In this document: piece after piece, positions 1 to 8,880 of the stretch
Numbering within the stretch: position 1 is the stretch's first letter
Layout of the letters: each line of letters opens with the position of its first letter
Assembly (NCBI RefSeq): GCF_900116535.1
Contig: NZ_FPAU01000006.1
Location: 107,912 to 171,911, forward strand
Source: Kosakonia arachidis
GTDB taxonomy: Bacteria; Pseudomonadota; Gammaproteobacteria; Enterobacterales; Enterobacteriaceae
Direction: 5' to 3'
Length of the DNA: 64,000 bases
The notes under the pieces: generated by a model
Database searches by the model: none
What the model was told of the DNA's origin: nothing
Seen by the model: only the letters and a program-made list of their open reading frames with translations
Program-made: the position numbers and the translations under genes

Positions 1-446
1 CCACGCCGAATACCACGTACGGTGAAAACATCGGTGTAATGGCCATTACCCGCGTTTACAGCACCTGGGTTATTGGCGGCGCGGCTATCATCGCGATCCT
101 GCTCTCCTGCGTCGGTAAACTTGCTGCGGCGATCCAGATAATCCCGGTTCCGGTCATGGGCGGCGTATCATTACTGCTGTACGGCGTGATTGGCGCATCC
201 GGTATTCGCGTATTGATTGAATCGAAAGTCGATTACAGCAAAGCGCAAAACCTGATCCTCACTTCCGTTATCCTGATCATCGGCGTCAGTGGCGCGAAAG
301 TGCATATCGGCGCGGCGGAACTGAAAGGCATGGCGCTGGCGACCATCGTTGGCGTCTGTCTGAGCCTGATCTTCAAACTGATTAGCGTACTGCGCCCGGA
401 AGAAGTAGTGCTGGACGCGCAGGATAACGACGCTGCGAAAGGTTAA
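1..446 (+). CDS. uraA: Uracil permease UraA, C-terminal part (5' end outside window)
   Basis: This inner-membrane uracil:proton symporter belongs to the NCS2 (nucleobase:cation symporter-2) family. Only the last 147 or so codons are present: the reading frame is open from base 3, so the gene starts before the window. The visible part contains the family signature around TTYGENIGVMAITRV (substrate-binding region of TM10) followed by hydrophobic segments consistent with TM11-14 and the short cytoplasmic tail. It is followed by hda in the same direction, as in E. coli, where uraA lies downstream of upp and before hda. The identification is secure; the N-terminal half cannot be assessed. Confidence 0.96.
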   Translation, partial: TPNTTYGENIGVMAITRVYSTWVIGGAAIIAILLSCVGKLAAAIQIIPVPVMGGVSLLLYGVIGASGIRVLIESKVDYSKAQNLILTSVILIIGVSGAKVHIGAAELKGMALATIVGVCLSLIFKLISVLRPEEVVLDAQDNDAAKG

Positions 447-454
447 TGCCTGCC

Positions 455-485
455 GTTTGAACCGGGTTTCGCGCCCGGTTCAAAC
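455..485 (+). terminator. Stem-loop between uraA and hda
   Basis: A perfect 12-bp inverted repeat (arms 455-466 and 474-485) encloses a 7-base loop, 9 bases after the uraA stop. There is no run of T after it on the + strand, so it is either a weak terminator or an mRNA-stabilising hairpin that lets some uraA transcription reach hda. Confidence 0.55.
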
Positions 486-542
486 CTTGCCATATTTTAT
501 GGTAAACTCACTGTGTTTTTTGTAAGCCCTGTTGAGGTCCCT

Positions 543-1244
543 CTGAACACACCGGCACAGCTCTCTTTGCCATTATATTTACCCGATGATGAAACCTTCG
601 CGAGTTTCTGGCCGGGTGATAACCCCTCTTTACTGGCGGCGTTGCAAAACGTTCTGCGCCAGGCACACAGCGGATACATCTATTTCTGGTCGCGTGAAGG
701 CGCCGGGCGCAGCCATTTGCTGCATGCCGCCTGCGCGGAGCTCTCCAGGCGCGGTGATGCCGTTGGCTATGTGCCGCTGGATAAGCGCACCTGGTTTGTA
801 CCGGAAGTACTGGAGGGCATGGAGCAGCTCTCGCTGGTGTGTATCGATAATATCGAGTGCATTGCCGGTGACGAGCCGTGGGAGATGGCGATCTTCAACC
901 TCTATAACCGTATTCTCGAACAAGGTAAAACCCGTCTGCTGATCACCGGCGATCGTCCGCCGCGCCAGTTAAATCTTGGGTTACCTGATCTTGCTTCGCG
1001 GCTGGACTGGGGACAGATCTACAAACTGCAACCGCTCTCCGATGAAGACAAGTTACAGGCGCTGCAACTGCGTGCGCGCATTCGTGGTTTTGAGTTGCCG
1101 GAAGATGTGTGCCGTTTTCTGCTCAAACGGCTGGACAGAGAAATGCGTACGCTGTTTGATACTCTCGATGTGTTGGATCACGCATCCATTACCGCCCAGC
1201 GCAAGCTGACCATCCCGTTTGTGAAAGATATTCTCAAGTTATAA
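543..1244 (+). CDS. hda: DnaA regulatory inactivator Hda
   Basis: Hda binds the DNA-loaded beta clamp and stimulates hydrolysis of ATP by DnaA, preventing re-initiation of replication. The product is an AAA+ protein of 233 residues with an N-terminal clamp-binding motif (QLSLPL, residues 5-10), a P-loop-like segment (GREGAGRSH region, EGAGRSHLL), a Walker B-like stretch (LVCIDNIE) and a C-terminal lid. I place the start at the CTG codon at 543: GAGGT lies about 5 bases upstream and the protein then begins [10 protein letters not shown] as in E. coli Hda, for which a CTG start has been reported. An in-frame GTG at 513 would add ten unconserved residues. Family identity is certain; the exact start is probable. 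Confidence 0.95.
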   Translation: MNTPAQLSLPLYLPDDETFASFWPGDNPSLLAALQNVLRQAHSGYIYFWSREGAGRSHLLHAACAELSRRGDAVGYVPLDKRTWFVPEVLEGMEQLSLVCIDNIECIAGDEPWEMAIFNLYNRILEQGKTRLLITGDRPPRQLNLGLPDLASRLDWGQIYKLQPLSDEDKLQALQLRARIRGFELPEDVCRFLLKRLDREMRTLFDTLDVLDHASITAQRKLTIPFVKDILKL

Positions 1245-1250
1245 ATCATG

Positions 1251-1320
1251 GCCGGATGGCGGCGACTTCTTATCCGGTTCGTGCGGTTTTGTCGGCCCGG
1301 TAAGCGTAGCGCCACCGGGC
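1251..1320. repeat. REP-type palindromic repeats downstream of hda
   Basis: Two GC-rich imperfect palindromes lie between the convergent genes hda and yfgD: 1251-1277 (GCCGGATGGCGG type) and 1291-1320 (GCCCGG, TAAGCGTAGCGCCA, CCGGGC). The second is the same family as the repeats at 50838-50926. REP units of this type are common between convergent or tandem genes in enterobacteria and can act in mRNA 3'-end protection or termination. Confidence 0.75.
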
Positions 1321-1328
1321 AATCAAAT

Positions 1329-1688
1329 TTAACCGATAATTTCTAAAACCTGCTCTGGCGGACGGCCAATCCGTGCCTGGCCGTTGGTCATCACAATCGG
1401 GCGCTCAATCAACTTCGGGTTATCCACCAGCGCCTGCACCAATTCCTGTTCGGTTAATTTGTTATCACCGAGATTCAGAGATTTATACAGATCCTCTTTC
1501 GTGCGCATCAGTTCCCGCGCACTGGACATGCCGAGCATTTGCAATAGTTGTTTGATAGTTGCCGCATCCGGCGGCGTCTCCAGATAGAGCACCACCTGCG
1601 GCTCAATGCCGTTCTCTTTCAGCAAGTTCAGGGTTTCACGGCTCTTTGAGCAGCGAGGGTTGTGGTAGATTTGCACCGTGTCTGACAT
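1329..1688 (-). CDS. yfgD: ArsC-family glutaredoxin-like protein YfgD
   Basis: A 119-residue cytoplasmic protein of the ArsC/Spx thioredoxin-fold family. The sequence opens with VQIYHNPRCSKSRETLNLL, with the single reactive cysteine of the HNPRCSKSR motif at about residue 13. The downstream RPIV and RIGRPPEQVLEI segments are typical of glutathione/glutaredoxin-dependent arsenate reductases. It may reduce arsenate, but it lies in a housekeeping context (just downstream of bepA, 12 bases apart, same strand) and not in an ars operon, so its physiological substrate is uncertain. SD-like AGGAGAAG precedes the start. Confidence 0.9.
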   Translation of the reverse strand: MSDTVQIYHNPRCSKSRETLNLLKENGIEPQVVLYLETPPDAATIKQLLQMLGMSSARELMRTKEDLYKSLNLGDNKLTEQELVQALVDNPKLIERPIVMTNGQARIGRPPEQVLEIIG

Positions 1689-1700
1689 CTCTTCTCCTTG

Positions 1701-3164
1701 TTACATCTTCTGATACGGTTTGAAGATCTGCTGCAACTGGCGCAGTTGATCAATACGCGCATCATAACGCGCCTGTTGCAGGCTGCCGAGTTTCACCTGC
1801 GAACTGGCGCTGCTCAACAGAGTGATGGCTTGATCCAGTTTGCCTACCAGCGCCAGACCCTCCGCACGGGCGGCCAGCTCCTGGTCGCGATTGCCGAGCC
1901 TGGCTTCCGCCTGCGCCAGCAGATCCCAGCCATTAACATCATCTTTATAGGTAAAGGTGTAGCGGTTGAGGATCCTCGCTGTTTCCGCTGGTTGTCCGCC
2001 TTCCAGGTAGGCGTTCGCCAGGTTGAGCTGCAACACCGGGTTGGTTTTTAGTTCGCTGGCGGCGTTCAGGCGCTTAATCGCATCGGCGCTTTTGTTCTGC
2101 CCCAAATCGATATCGGTCGCCAGGTCGAGATACCAGGCGTTATTCGGATCAGCGCTCAGCAACGGTTGCAACGCTTTCGCCGCTTCAGGGAATTTTTTCG
2201 CTTCCATTGCCTGCAAGGCGCGACCATATTGTGCGGCACGCTGTTCGCGCACATTACCTTTAGACCAGCCATCCAGCAGATCATCGGTCAGTTGGTTACG
2301 CCCGGAGTTATACATGCCGAGTGCTCTGACTTTCGCCATATAGAACGCTTCCGAGGACTGAACCACCACTGGTCGCATCTGGTTGGCGCGGTTACGTGCA
2401 TCGGCAAGGCGGCTTTCCGGTAACGGGTGCGTCAGCAGCATTTCTGGCGGACGTGTCGAATAGCGCGACTGATCGAGCAGTTTTTCGAGGAACGTCGGCA
2501 TCGCCTGCGGGTCGAAACCGGAACGTTGCAGCACCTGGATACCGATACGATCCGCTTCCTGTTCATTCTGTTGGGTAAAGCTGATCAGGCCTTGTTGCGT
2601 ACCCGCGAGCGTCCCGGTAAGCGCCGCCATCCCTGCCTGCGGGCTGGCCATTGCTAACAGGATTGAACCCAGGGCGCCAGCCCAGGTGAGCGGAGCGCTG
2701 CGTTTTTGATCTTCCATCGCGCGTGCCAGGTGGCGCTGCGTGACGTGGGAAATTTCGTGCGCCATCACCGAGGCGAGCTGGCTCTCGTTATCCGTGTAAC
2801 GGAAAAGCGCAGAGTGCAACACGACATTGCCGCCGAAAAAGGCGAAGGCGTTGATTTCGTCGTTATTGACGAGATAAAAGTGAAACGGGGTTTTTACGGA
2901 GTAAGCATGCGCCACCAGCCGCATGCCCAGCGCATTAATGTACTGCACCAGCAGTGGATCGTTAATCAGCGGAGCACTGCCGCGCAGCTGGCGCACATAG
3001 TAGTCGCCCATTTGCATCTCCTGACCAATGGAGAGCGTACTGCCAGCGGACGTGCCCATGTCTGGCAGGTTATCTGCCGAATCGGCCCATGCCGGAATAA
3101 CCGTACCTGCCGCCAGTGTAGCGATAAGGGTTGCGACCAGCGTTCGTTTCAACTGCCTGAACAT
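1701..3164 (-). CDS. bepA: Periplasmic metalloprotease/chaperone BepA
   Basis: BepA (YfgC) is an M48-family zinc metallopeptidase that promotes assembly of LptD and degrades stalled outer-membrane proteins at the BAM complex. The 487-residue protein has an N-terminal signal peptide (about residues 1-27, ending AWA), the zinc-binding [10 protein letters not shown] (HExxH) motif near residue 136, the downstream NEQEADRIG glutamate motif, and a C-terminal TPR region (from about 310) rich in alanine and leucine repeats. It is transcribed with yfgD. Length matches E. coli BepA. Regulation by the sigma-E envelope-stress response is known for E. coli; I did not verify such a promoter here. Confidence 0.96.
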   Translation of the reverse strand: MFRQLKRTLVATLIATLAAGTVIPAWADSADNLPDMGTSAGSTLSIGQEMQMGDYYVRQLRGSAPLINDPLLVQYINALGMRLVAHAYSVKTPFHFYLVNNDEINAFAFFGGNVVLHSALFRYTDNESQLASVMAHEISHVTQRHLARAMEDQKRSAPLTWAGALGSILLAMASPQAGMAALTGTLAGTQQGLISFTQQNEQEADRIGIQVLQRSGFDPQAMPTFLEKLLDQSRYSTRPPEMLLTHPLPESRLADARNRANQMRPVVVQSSEAFYMAKVRALGMYNSGRNQLTDDLLDGWSKGNVREQRAAQYGRALQAMEAKKFPEAAKALQPLLSADPNNAWYLDLATDIDLGQNKSADAIKRLNAASELKTNPVLQLNLANAYLEGGQPAETARILNRYTFTYKDDVNGWDLLAQAEARLGNRDQELAARAEGLALVGKLDQAITLLSSASSQVKLGSLQQARYDARIDQLRQLQQIFKPYQKM

Positions 3165-3386
3165 AACCTCACCTGTATATTTGGAAACACTTGTATGAGC
3201 AGATTTTTTCTTGCTTCATTTCGGTAAACGCCTGGCAAGTTTAGCGGTCTTCGCCACGAAAAAACATCCCAAACGGTCGCATGTTATGTTTCTCGTAAAG
3301 CGTACGAAAAGCGAAGTCTTTTTTGTGACATTTAGATACAATTCCACTTCTTGCCCCTTAGCCCACAAGGCTCATGAAGGAATGTT

Positions 3387-4448
3387 ATGCTTGAAATGTT
3401 GATGCAGTGGTATCGCCGTCGCTTCAGCGACCCGGAGGCGATTGCGCTGCTGGTCATTCTGCTCGCCGGATTCTGTATCCTCTTCTTTTTTAGCGGTCTG
3501 CTTGCGCCGTTGCTGGTGGCGCTGGTTATTGCTTACCTACTGGAGTGGCCAACCGTTCGCCTGGAAAGAGTCGGCTGTTCGCGCAATTGGGCGGCGTCGA
3601 TTGTGCTGGTGTTGTTTGTCGGCATTCTGCTGGTGATGGCCTTTGTGGTGATGCCAGTGGCCTGGCAGCAGGGGATTTACCTGATCCGCGACATGCCCGG
3701 CATGTTGAGCAAACTCTCTGATTTCGCCGCCACGCTGCCACGTCGTTATCCGGCGCTAATGGATGCAGGCATCATTGATGCGATGGCGGAAAATATGCGC
3801 TCGCGCATGCAGACAATGGGCGACTCGGTGGTGAAATATTCCCTCGCTTCACTGGTCGGGCTATTGACGCTGGCGGTCTATCTGGTGCTGGTGCCGCTGA
3901 TGGTCTTTTTCCTCGTCAAAGATAAAGAGCAGATGCTTAACGCCGTGCGCCGCGTCTTGCCGCGCAATCGCGGGCTGGCCGGGCAGGTGTGGAAGGAGAT
4001 GAACCAGCAGATCACTAACTATATTCGCGGCAAAGTGCTGGAGATGATTGTCGTCGGCATCGCTACCTGGATTGGTTTCATTCTGTTTGGCCTTAACTAT
4101 TCGCTGTTGATGGCGGTGTTGGTCGGTTTCTCGGTGCTGATCCCTTACATTGGCGCTTTTGTTGTTACCATTCCGGTGGTCGGCGTGGCGCTGTTCCAGT
4201 TTGGCCTCGGCACTGAGTTCTGGAGCTGCTTTGCGGTATATCTGATTATTCAGGCGCTGGACGGCAACTTGCTGGTGCCGGTGCTGTTCTCCGAGGCGGT
4301 AAACCTGCACCCGCTGGTGATCATTCTGTCGGTGATTATTTTCGGCGGGCTATGGGGTTTTTGGGGCGTTTTCTTTGCCATTCCGCTCGCCACGCTGATT
4401 CAGGCGGTGATCCATGCCTGGCCGGATTCGCCTGCCATTGAAGAGTAG
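3387..4448 (+). CDS. perM: AI-2E family membrane protein PerM
   Basis: A 353-residue polytopic inner-membrane protein of the AI-2 exporter (UPF0118/PerM) family with about eight predicted hydrophobic segments. These include an N-terminal pair (residues 18-55), a block around 62-85, and a C-terminal cluster with the conserved LNYSLLMAVLVGFSVLIPYIG-type region and the family motif GFWGVFFAIPLATLI near the end. It diverges from bepA across 222 bp of intergenic DNA. Its transported substrate is not established in E. coli. The start ATG is followed six bases later by another ATG; the first gives the E. coli length. Confidence 0.93.
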   Translation: MLEMLMQWYRRRFSDPEAIALLVILLAGFCILFFFSGLLAPLLVALVIAYLLEWPTVRLERVGCSRNWAASIVLVLFVGILLVMAFVVMPVAWQQGIYLIRDMPGMLSKLSDFAATLPRRYPALMDAGIIDAMAENMRSRMQTMGDSVVKYSLASLVGLLTLAVYLVLVPLMVFFLVKDKEQMLNAVRRVLPRNRGLAGQVWKEMNQQITNYIRGKVLEMIVVGIATWIGFILFGLNYSLLMAVLVGFSVLIPYIGAFVVTIPVVGVALFQFGLGTEFWSCFAVYLIIQALDGNLLVPVLFSEAVNLHPLVIILSVIIFGGLWGFWGVFFAIPLATLIQAVIHAWPDSPAIEE

Positions 4449-4449
4449 C

Positions 4450-4481
4450 GCCACCGGGCGGCGCACGCGCTGCCGCCCGGC
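4450..4481. repeat. REP-like hairpin between perM and focB
   Basis: CCGGGCGGC (4454-4462) and GCCGCCCGG (4472-4480) form a perfect 9-bp stem with a 9-base loop immediately after the perM stop and just before the focB stop. It sits between convergent genes and probably acts as a bidirectional 3'-end structure. The flanking GTAGCGCCACCGGG matches the REP units at 1291-1320. Confidence 0.65.
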
Positions 4482-4488
4482 ATCTGGC

Positions 4489-5346
4489 TTAATGACCGGC
4501 ACAGTCATTACGCAGATAGATAATCCAGTACGTTACGCCGACCAACACCCCGCCGCCAATGATATTGCCAATCGTGACCGGAATCAGGTTATCGGTAAAC
4601 ACCTTGCTGAAAGTTAACGCCGGGAAGTTATCCGGTGAACTGTGCACTGCCGCCCAGAAACTTGCCGGGGCGAAATCGCGGATAATGACCGCCAGCGGCA
4701 GCAGAAACATATTGGCAATGCTGTGTTCAAAACCGCTGGCGACAAACATGCCGATCGGCAGCAGCATCGCCATAATCTTGTCCGTCAGGGTATGGCCGGA
4801 ATAACTGAGCCACACCGCCAGACAGACCATCAGATTACACAGCGTCCCCAGACACACGGCCTCTATGAAGGTGTGATGCATTTTATGATCGGCGGTTTGC
4901 AGCACGTTCAGTCCCCACAGGCCATTGCTGTTCATCGTCTGCCCGGCAAACCAAATCAGCGCGACAAAAAACAGCGCACCGACCAGATTACCGAGATAAA
5001 CAATGATCCAATTGCCGATCAGTTGCCGCCAGCTTATCAGGCCGCTGGCTTTTGCCATCACGGTCAGCACGGTTGAGGTAAACAGATCCGCGCCGCACAC
5101 CACCACCAGAATAAGTCCCAGCGAGAAACAGATGCCGCCCACCAGTTTTACCAGCGCGGTGGCAGGCGCAGGCCCACTGGTGACGGTGATATAAAAGACA
5201 AAAGCAATCGAGATAAATACGCCCGCCGTTACGGCGAGAAAGAACGACAACTCTTTCTTTTTACTGACTTTATATAAACCTGACTGTTCGGCGACTTTTG
5301 CCATTTCCGCAGGAAGTCGCAGATCAAACACGTTGCCGGTATCCAT
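4489..5346 (-). CDS. focB: Formate channel FocB
   Basis: FocB belongs to the FNT (formate/nitrite transporter) family of pentameric inner-membrane channels and moves formate for formate hydrogenlyase-2. The protein has 285 residues from the ATG at 5346, which has a strong AGGAGA SD seven bases upstream; an upstream in-frame ATG at 5370 lacks one. Visible features are six hydrophobic helices, the omega-loop region near LVGGICFSLGLILVVVCGADLFTS and the FNT signature GFEHSIANMF with the gating-associated histidine. It follows hyfR on the same strand, as in E. coli, which ties it to the Hyf complex. It resembles FocB more than FocA by context. Confidence 0.94.
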   Translation of the reverse strand: MDTGNVFDLRLPAEMAKVAEQSGLYKVSKKKELSFFLAVTAGVFISIAFVFYITVTSGPAPATALVKLVGGICFSLGLILVVVCGADLFTSTVLTVMAKASGLISWRQLIGNWIIVYLGNLVGALFFVALIWFAGQTMNSNGLWGLNVLQTADHKMHHTFIEAVCLGTLCNLMVCLAVWLSYSGHTLTDKIMAMLLPIGMFVASGFEHSIANMFLLPLAVIIRDFAPASFWAAVHSSPDNFPALTFSKVFTDNLIPVTIGNIIGGGVLVGVTYWIIYLRNDCAGH

Positions 5347-5469
5347 TTGATTCTCCTGATGCAATGTCAATGAAGGCGTGGCTTCAGGCCACTTGCCGTT
5401 ATATGCATAGCCTGTACCAGCTGCGGCAGGAGAATCAGTGGGGAAGTGTCAACCCGTTCACAGAAATGA

Positions 5470-7419
5470 TCACAGCACTTCGCGTACCGCAATACCGAGG
5501 CGCTGCATGCGCGATAACAGCGTGGTGCGCTTCATGCCAAGCCTCGCCGCTGCACCGCGAGGGCCAGCAACGATACCGTTGGTTTCGCGCAGTACCTGAA
5601 TGATACGCGCCCGCTCCTCTTCGTCATTTTCCGGCGGTTCGGGGTGCATCATCTCCGCCACTTTCGGCAGCGGGAAGGGGAAAGGATCGTGAATCACTGG
5701 CTGCACCATGCTGACTGGCTGCGTATTTAGATGCAGATTCAGGGTGTTATCGCGAGAGAGCAGCACCGCGCGCTCAATCACGTTCTCCAGCTCACGCACG
5801 TTGCCTGGCCATTCGTAGCGCATTAACTGGCGAAGAGTATCCGCCGGGATAGTATCAATGGTGCGGTTTAGTCGACGTGCCAGTTTCTGCGTGAAATAGC
5901 GCGCCAGCAGTGGAATATCATCCGGGCGTTCGCGCAGCGGCGGCAGCACCAGCGGGAAGACATTCAGGCGATAAAAGAGATCGTTGCGAAACTCGCGGTC
6001 GATCACCATCTGGCGCAGATCGCGGTTGGTGGCGGCGATCACCCGCACATTCACCGGAATAGTTCGGTTGCCACCGATACGTTCAATTTCGCGTTCCTGC
6101 AATACGCGCAGCAGCTTGGGTTGTAGTTCAAGCGGCATATCGCCGATCTCATCGAGGAACAGCGTACCCTCATCGGCCATTTCAAAGCGTCCGCGATGCG
6201 TGTTAATCGCACCGGTAAAGGCGCCTTTATCGTGACCAAACAGTTCGCTTTCCAGCAGGCTGGAGGGGATCGCGGCACAGTTGATTTTCACCAGCGGTTT
6301 ATCTTTACGCGGGCTCATCTGATGCAATGCGCGGGCGATGATCTCTTTCCCTGTGCCGGTTTCGCCGAGGATCAGTACCGTACTGTCGCTCAGTGCGACA
6401 ATGTTGACCTGCTGGAGCACGTCGTGCATCGCATCACTCTGGTAAATAATGTCGCCGAAACTCTGGTTGGAAGCGATCTGCTCATTGAGCTGGCGGTTTT
6501 CGCTGTTCAGATTCTCTTTCAGGTGGATAACTTTGCGGTACGCGTCGGCATTATCGACGGCGATACCAATTCTGTCGGCGATCTGCTGTAGCAATCGACA
6601 ATTTTGTTCGGTAAAAATGGCTGCATCGTGGTGCGCCAGTAGCAGCACGCCCGTTGACTGATGACTGTAGGCAAGCGGCAAAATAAACACCGTGTTCAGC
6701 CCCTGCAACGCCAGTTGACTGAGCAGCGCATCGGTGTGCCACAGCGCCGCATCCTGATCCTGCTGGAGCAGCGCGGTGTGGTGCTTGTTCAGCGCGGCCA
6801 GCAACACCGGGCTTTCACTGCGTAGCGGGAATCGCTCCGTCTCTGGCGGGCAACCGGGAAAATGAGAAACATGGCAGATCAACTGGTTTGAATGCAGCGT
6901 ATCGCGTAGCACCATGCGAATATTATCGATGCCGAAAAAACGATGGATCTCCTGCGAAACATCCGCCACCAGATCGTCAAGATCGAGGTGCGAGAGTACC
7001 GAGTTAGTGATGTCCACCAGCACCCGATGGTGATCGCGCTCTTCCCTGAGGGCCGTTACCGACTGGCGGAGTTTTTCACTCGCCAGCATCTCCTCCAGCG
7101 CCTGCGTCGCCAGCCGCGTCAGCCAGGCAAACTGTGCATTCTCTTGGGGGCTGAAAGTGCCACTGTCGGTGCGCACAAAGCGCAGTTCCACCACATCGCT
7201 GCCTTCCAGCAGAACCACATGTAGAGAGCTGTCGCTGATTGTGCCGTCGTATTCCGCCGTGCAAAACGCCGCGCTGCCGTCATCAAAACAGCGCCAGAAA
7301 GGGGCGTTATTGCGACGTAACTCAATAAACTGCACGGGGCTGAAGGGAGGAGGCAGGGGGATAAACGCCTGAAGAAGTGAAGCCTTATCATTCTGTTCCA
7401 GCAACTGCTGTAAGATCAT
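5470..7419 (-). CDS. hyfR: Sigma-54-dependent activator HyfR (FhlA-type)
   Basis: HyfR is a formate-responsive enhancer-binding protein closely related to FhlA that activates the hyf operon with sigma-54. The 649-residue product has two N-terminal GAF-like sensory regions (about 15-150 and 180-330). The central AAA+ domain carries Walker A GETGTGKE (near 353), the sigma-54 contact loop GAFTGA (near 400) and Walker B GTLFLDEIGD. A C-terminal Fis-type helix-turn-helix follows (GPRGAAARLGMKRTTLLSRM, near 620). I chose the ATG at 7419 because homology with E. coli HyfR begins here (KASLLQAFIPLPPPFSPVQ). The frame stays open upstream to 7677 but that part is unlike HyfR. It is the last gene of the operon, 278 bp after hyfJ. 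Confidence 0.94.
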   Translation of the reverse strand: MILQQLLEQNDKASLLQAFIPLPPPFSPVQFIELRRNNAPFWRCFDDGSAAFCTAEYDGTISDSSLHVVLLEGSDVVELRFVRTDSGTFSPQENAQFAWLTRLATQALEEMLASEKLRQSVTALREERDHHRVLVDITNSVLSHLDLDDLVADVSQEIHRFFGIDNIRMVLRDTLHSNQLICHVSHFPGCPPETERFPLRSESPVLLAALNKHHTALLQQDQDAALWHTDALLSQLALQGLNTVFILPLAYSHQSTGVLLLAHHDAAIFTEQNCRLLQQIADRIGIAVDNADAYRKVIHLKENLNSENRQLNEQIASNQSFGDIIYQSDAMHDVLQQVNIVALSDSTVLILGETGTGKEIIARALHQMSPRKDKPLVKINCAAIPSSLLESELFGHDKGAFTGAINTHRGRFEMADEGTLFLDEIGDMPLELQPKLLRVLQEREIERIGGNRTIPVNVRVIAATNRDLRQMVIDREFRNDLFYRLNVFPLVLPPLRERPDDIPLLARYFTQKLARRLNRTIDTIPADTLRQLMRYEWPGNVRELENVIERAVLLSRDNTLNLHLNTQPVSMVQPVIHDPFPFPLPKVAEMMHPEPPENDEEERARIIQVLRETNGIVAGPRGAAARLGMKRTTLLSRMQRLGIAVREVL

Positions 7420-7607
7420 GGATACGTCGCCCTTCCAGATTTTGCTAGCGTCATTTAAGCCGCAGGTGCGTTGCTTGTCCTTGCATATCTCAGTGATTGG
7501 CTGATGCCAGATTTGCTGAACTTTCCCCTGACTGCAACCTGAATGACTTGCTAAAAGCATGCAAATAAACGCAGTTTTCTCACCAGTTAACCGGTTTTCA
7601 CTATTGT

Positions 7608-7623
7608 TATGTCGTCGGACATA
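7608..7623. promoter_or_regulatory. 16-bp palindrome in the hyfJ-hyfR gap (candidate operator)
   Basis: TATGTCGTCGGACATA has perfect 6-bp arms around a 4-base centre, 189 bp upstream of the hyfR start in the otherwise unassigned 278-bp gap 7420-7697. The half-site TGTC resembles the TGTCG elements proposed for FhlA binding. It may be an operator for HyfR/FhlA or another factor controlling hyfR. Functional assignment is inference. Confidence 0.4.
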
Positions 7624-7697
7624 AAAACCAGCACTAGAGTACAATACCCCTCTCATTTGTAATGTTACAGGCTTCACGTATAAACAGGTGAATGAAA

Positions 7698-8111
7698 TTA
7701 ATCCACTCGTCGTACCATTAAATAGAGTGCCGGTTCGTGCGCCATATCCTGTAAGTGTTGTAATAGCTGGCGGCTCCAGTCGCGCCAGGGTTCTGCCGCC
7801 GTTTTGGCCAGCCGGGCGAAGTCGGGAGCCAGCAGATTGACATGACTGGCATCGATGACGATTTCGCCGAAGGTGAGCAGGCCCTGCATTTTTCGCCGCG
7901 CGTCAGCGGCTTCCATCAGCAACAGCCACTGTTGATAGGCGTCCAGCGGGCAGCTCAGCGCGACGTTGAGGCAATCGATCACCCCAACGTGATGACCAAT
8001 AGCCAGCGAGTAATACATCACCTGGCGGCTTTTCTCCTCCAGTTCAACGCTGTCATCGACAAACTTTTGCCGCAGCGCCCAGAACATCACTTGCGCGTTC
8101 TGCTCAGGCAT
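7698..8111 (-). CDS. hyfJ: Formate hydrogenlyase-2 maturation/accessory protein HyfJ
   Basis: A 137-residue cytoplasmic protein of the HycH/HyfJ family, needed for maturation or processing of the Ni-Fe hydrogenase large subunit and not part of the final complex. The core [15 protein letters not shown] and [11 protein letters not shown] segments match E. coli HyfJ closely, as does the C-terminal [10 protein letters not shown]. The ATG at 8111 (protein MPEQ...) gives the E. coli length; an ATG at 8129 would add six residues. It overlaps hyfI by 8 bp (or 26 bp with the longer start), implying translational coupling. Confidence 0.92.
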   Translation of the reverse strand: MPEQNAQVMFWALRQKFVDDSVELEEKSRQVMYYSLAIGHHVGVIDCLNVALSCPLDAYQQWLLLMEAADARRKMQGLLTFGEIVIDASHVNLLAPDFARLAKTAAEPWRDWSRQLLQHLQDMAHEPALYLMVRRVD

Positions 8112-8880
8112 GGTGGCGCTCCAGTTCATTCATTAATTGCTGTACGATCACCGTCAGCCGTGGATCTGCGGCCTGTTGCAGCCATGCATTCACCCGTGAT
8201 GTGCGCTGGCTGATCTCGCCTTCGCTTAGCAAAGCAAAAAGATGATCGACGATTTCGCGCCCCTGGCGATAACCTGCCAGCTGACGCGCCTTGCGCTCAA
8301 GGGTAACGCGCAGCGCCAGCGGTAGAGCAGGCCAGTTGACGCTGGCCGTTTCGTTAGGTGTCTGGAGATGGTCAACCGCGTGCAGTTTCTGCTCCAGCAG
8401 GCCCAGCGCTACCGCGAAACCATGAATGGTGGCTGCAGGCGTCGGCGGACAGCCGGGGATCCAGACATCAATCGGCACGATGGTGTCGCTGCCGCCCCAC
8501 ACACAGTAGAGATCGTGGAAAATCCCGCCACCTACGCCGCATGCGCCATAGGATATAGCAATTTTATGATCGGGCGCGGCATCCCAGGCGCGTAAGGCGG
8601 GCATACGCATTGCGCGGGTTACCGCGCCGGTAAACAACAAAATATCGGCGTGACGCGGCGAAGCCACCACTTTGATGCCAAAGCGCTCGGCGTCGAACAG
8701 CGGCGTAATGGCAGCGAAAATCTCGATTTCACAGCCGTTGCAGCCGCCGCAGTCCACGCGGTAAACATAAGCAGAACGCTGGATATCGCGCAGCAGAAGC
8801 TGTTTGATTTTTTGCGCTGACTCATCAAGTTGCACCGGCTGGCTGACATGCTGCGACAATATCTTCAGGTCGGAACTCAT
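8104..8880 (-). CDS. hyfI: Hydrogenase-4 small subunit HyfI (NuoB-like)
   Basis: HyfI is the electron-transfer subunit, homologous to NuoB and HycG, that carries the proximal [4Fe-4S] cluster facing the Ni-Fe site. The 258-residue protein contains the cluster ligands in [10 protein letters not shown] (near residue 45), [11 protein letters not shown] (near 110) and IPGCPPTP (near 145). No signal peptide is present, as expected for group 4 hydrogenases facing the cytoplasm. It overlaps hyfH by 4 bp (ATGA) and hyfJ at its 3' end. The C-terminal 80 residues are helical and charged, less conserved and as in E. coli HyfI. Confidence 0.95.
   Translation of the reverse strand: MSSDLKILSQHVSQPVQLDESAQKIKQLLLRDIQRSAYVYRVDCGGCNGCEIEIFAAITPLFDAERFGIKVVASPRHADILLFTGAVTRAMRMPALRAWDAAPDHKIAISYGACGVGGGIFHDLYCVWGGSDTIVPIDVWIPGCPPTPAATIHGFAVALGLLEQKLHAVDHLQTPNETASVNWPALPLALRVTLERKARQLAGYRQGREIVDHLFALLSEGEISQRTSRVNAWLQQAADPRLTVIVQQLMNELERHHA

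Noticed and set aside
1329..1688. Arsenic resistance operon
   Set aside because: YfgD has the ArsC fold but no arsB, arsR or arsA neighbours, and it is coupled to bepA.
2706..3227. 173-codon frame opposite bepA
   Set aside because: It is on the opposite strand of a conserved gene, without SD or homology; long antisense frames are expected in GC-rich coding DNA.
5470..7677. Full 735-codon reading of hyfR
   Set aside because: Residues before the ATG at 7419 have no similarity to HyfR or FhlA and cover the intergenic palindrome; the shorter start matches the family.
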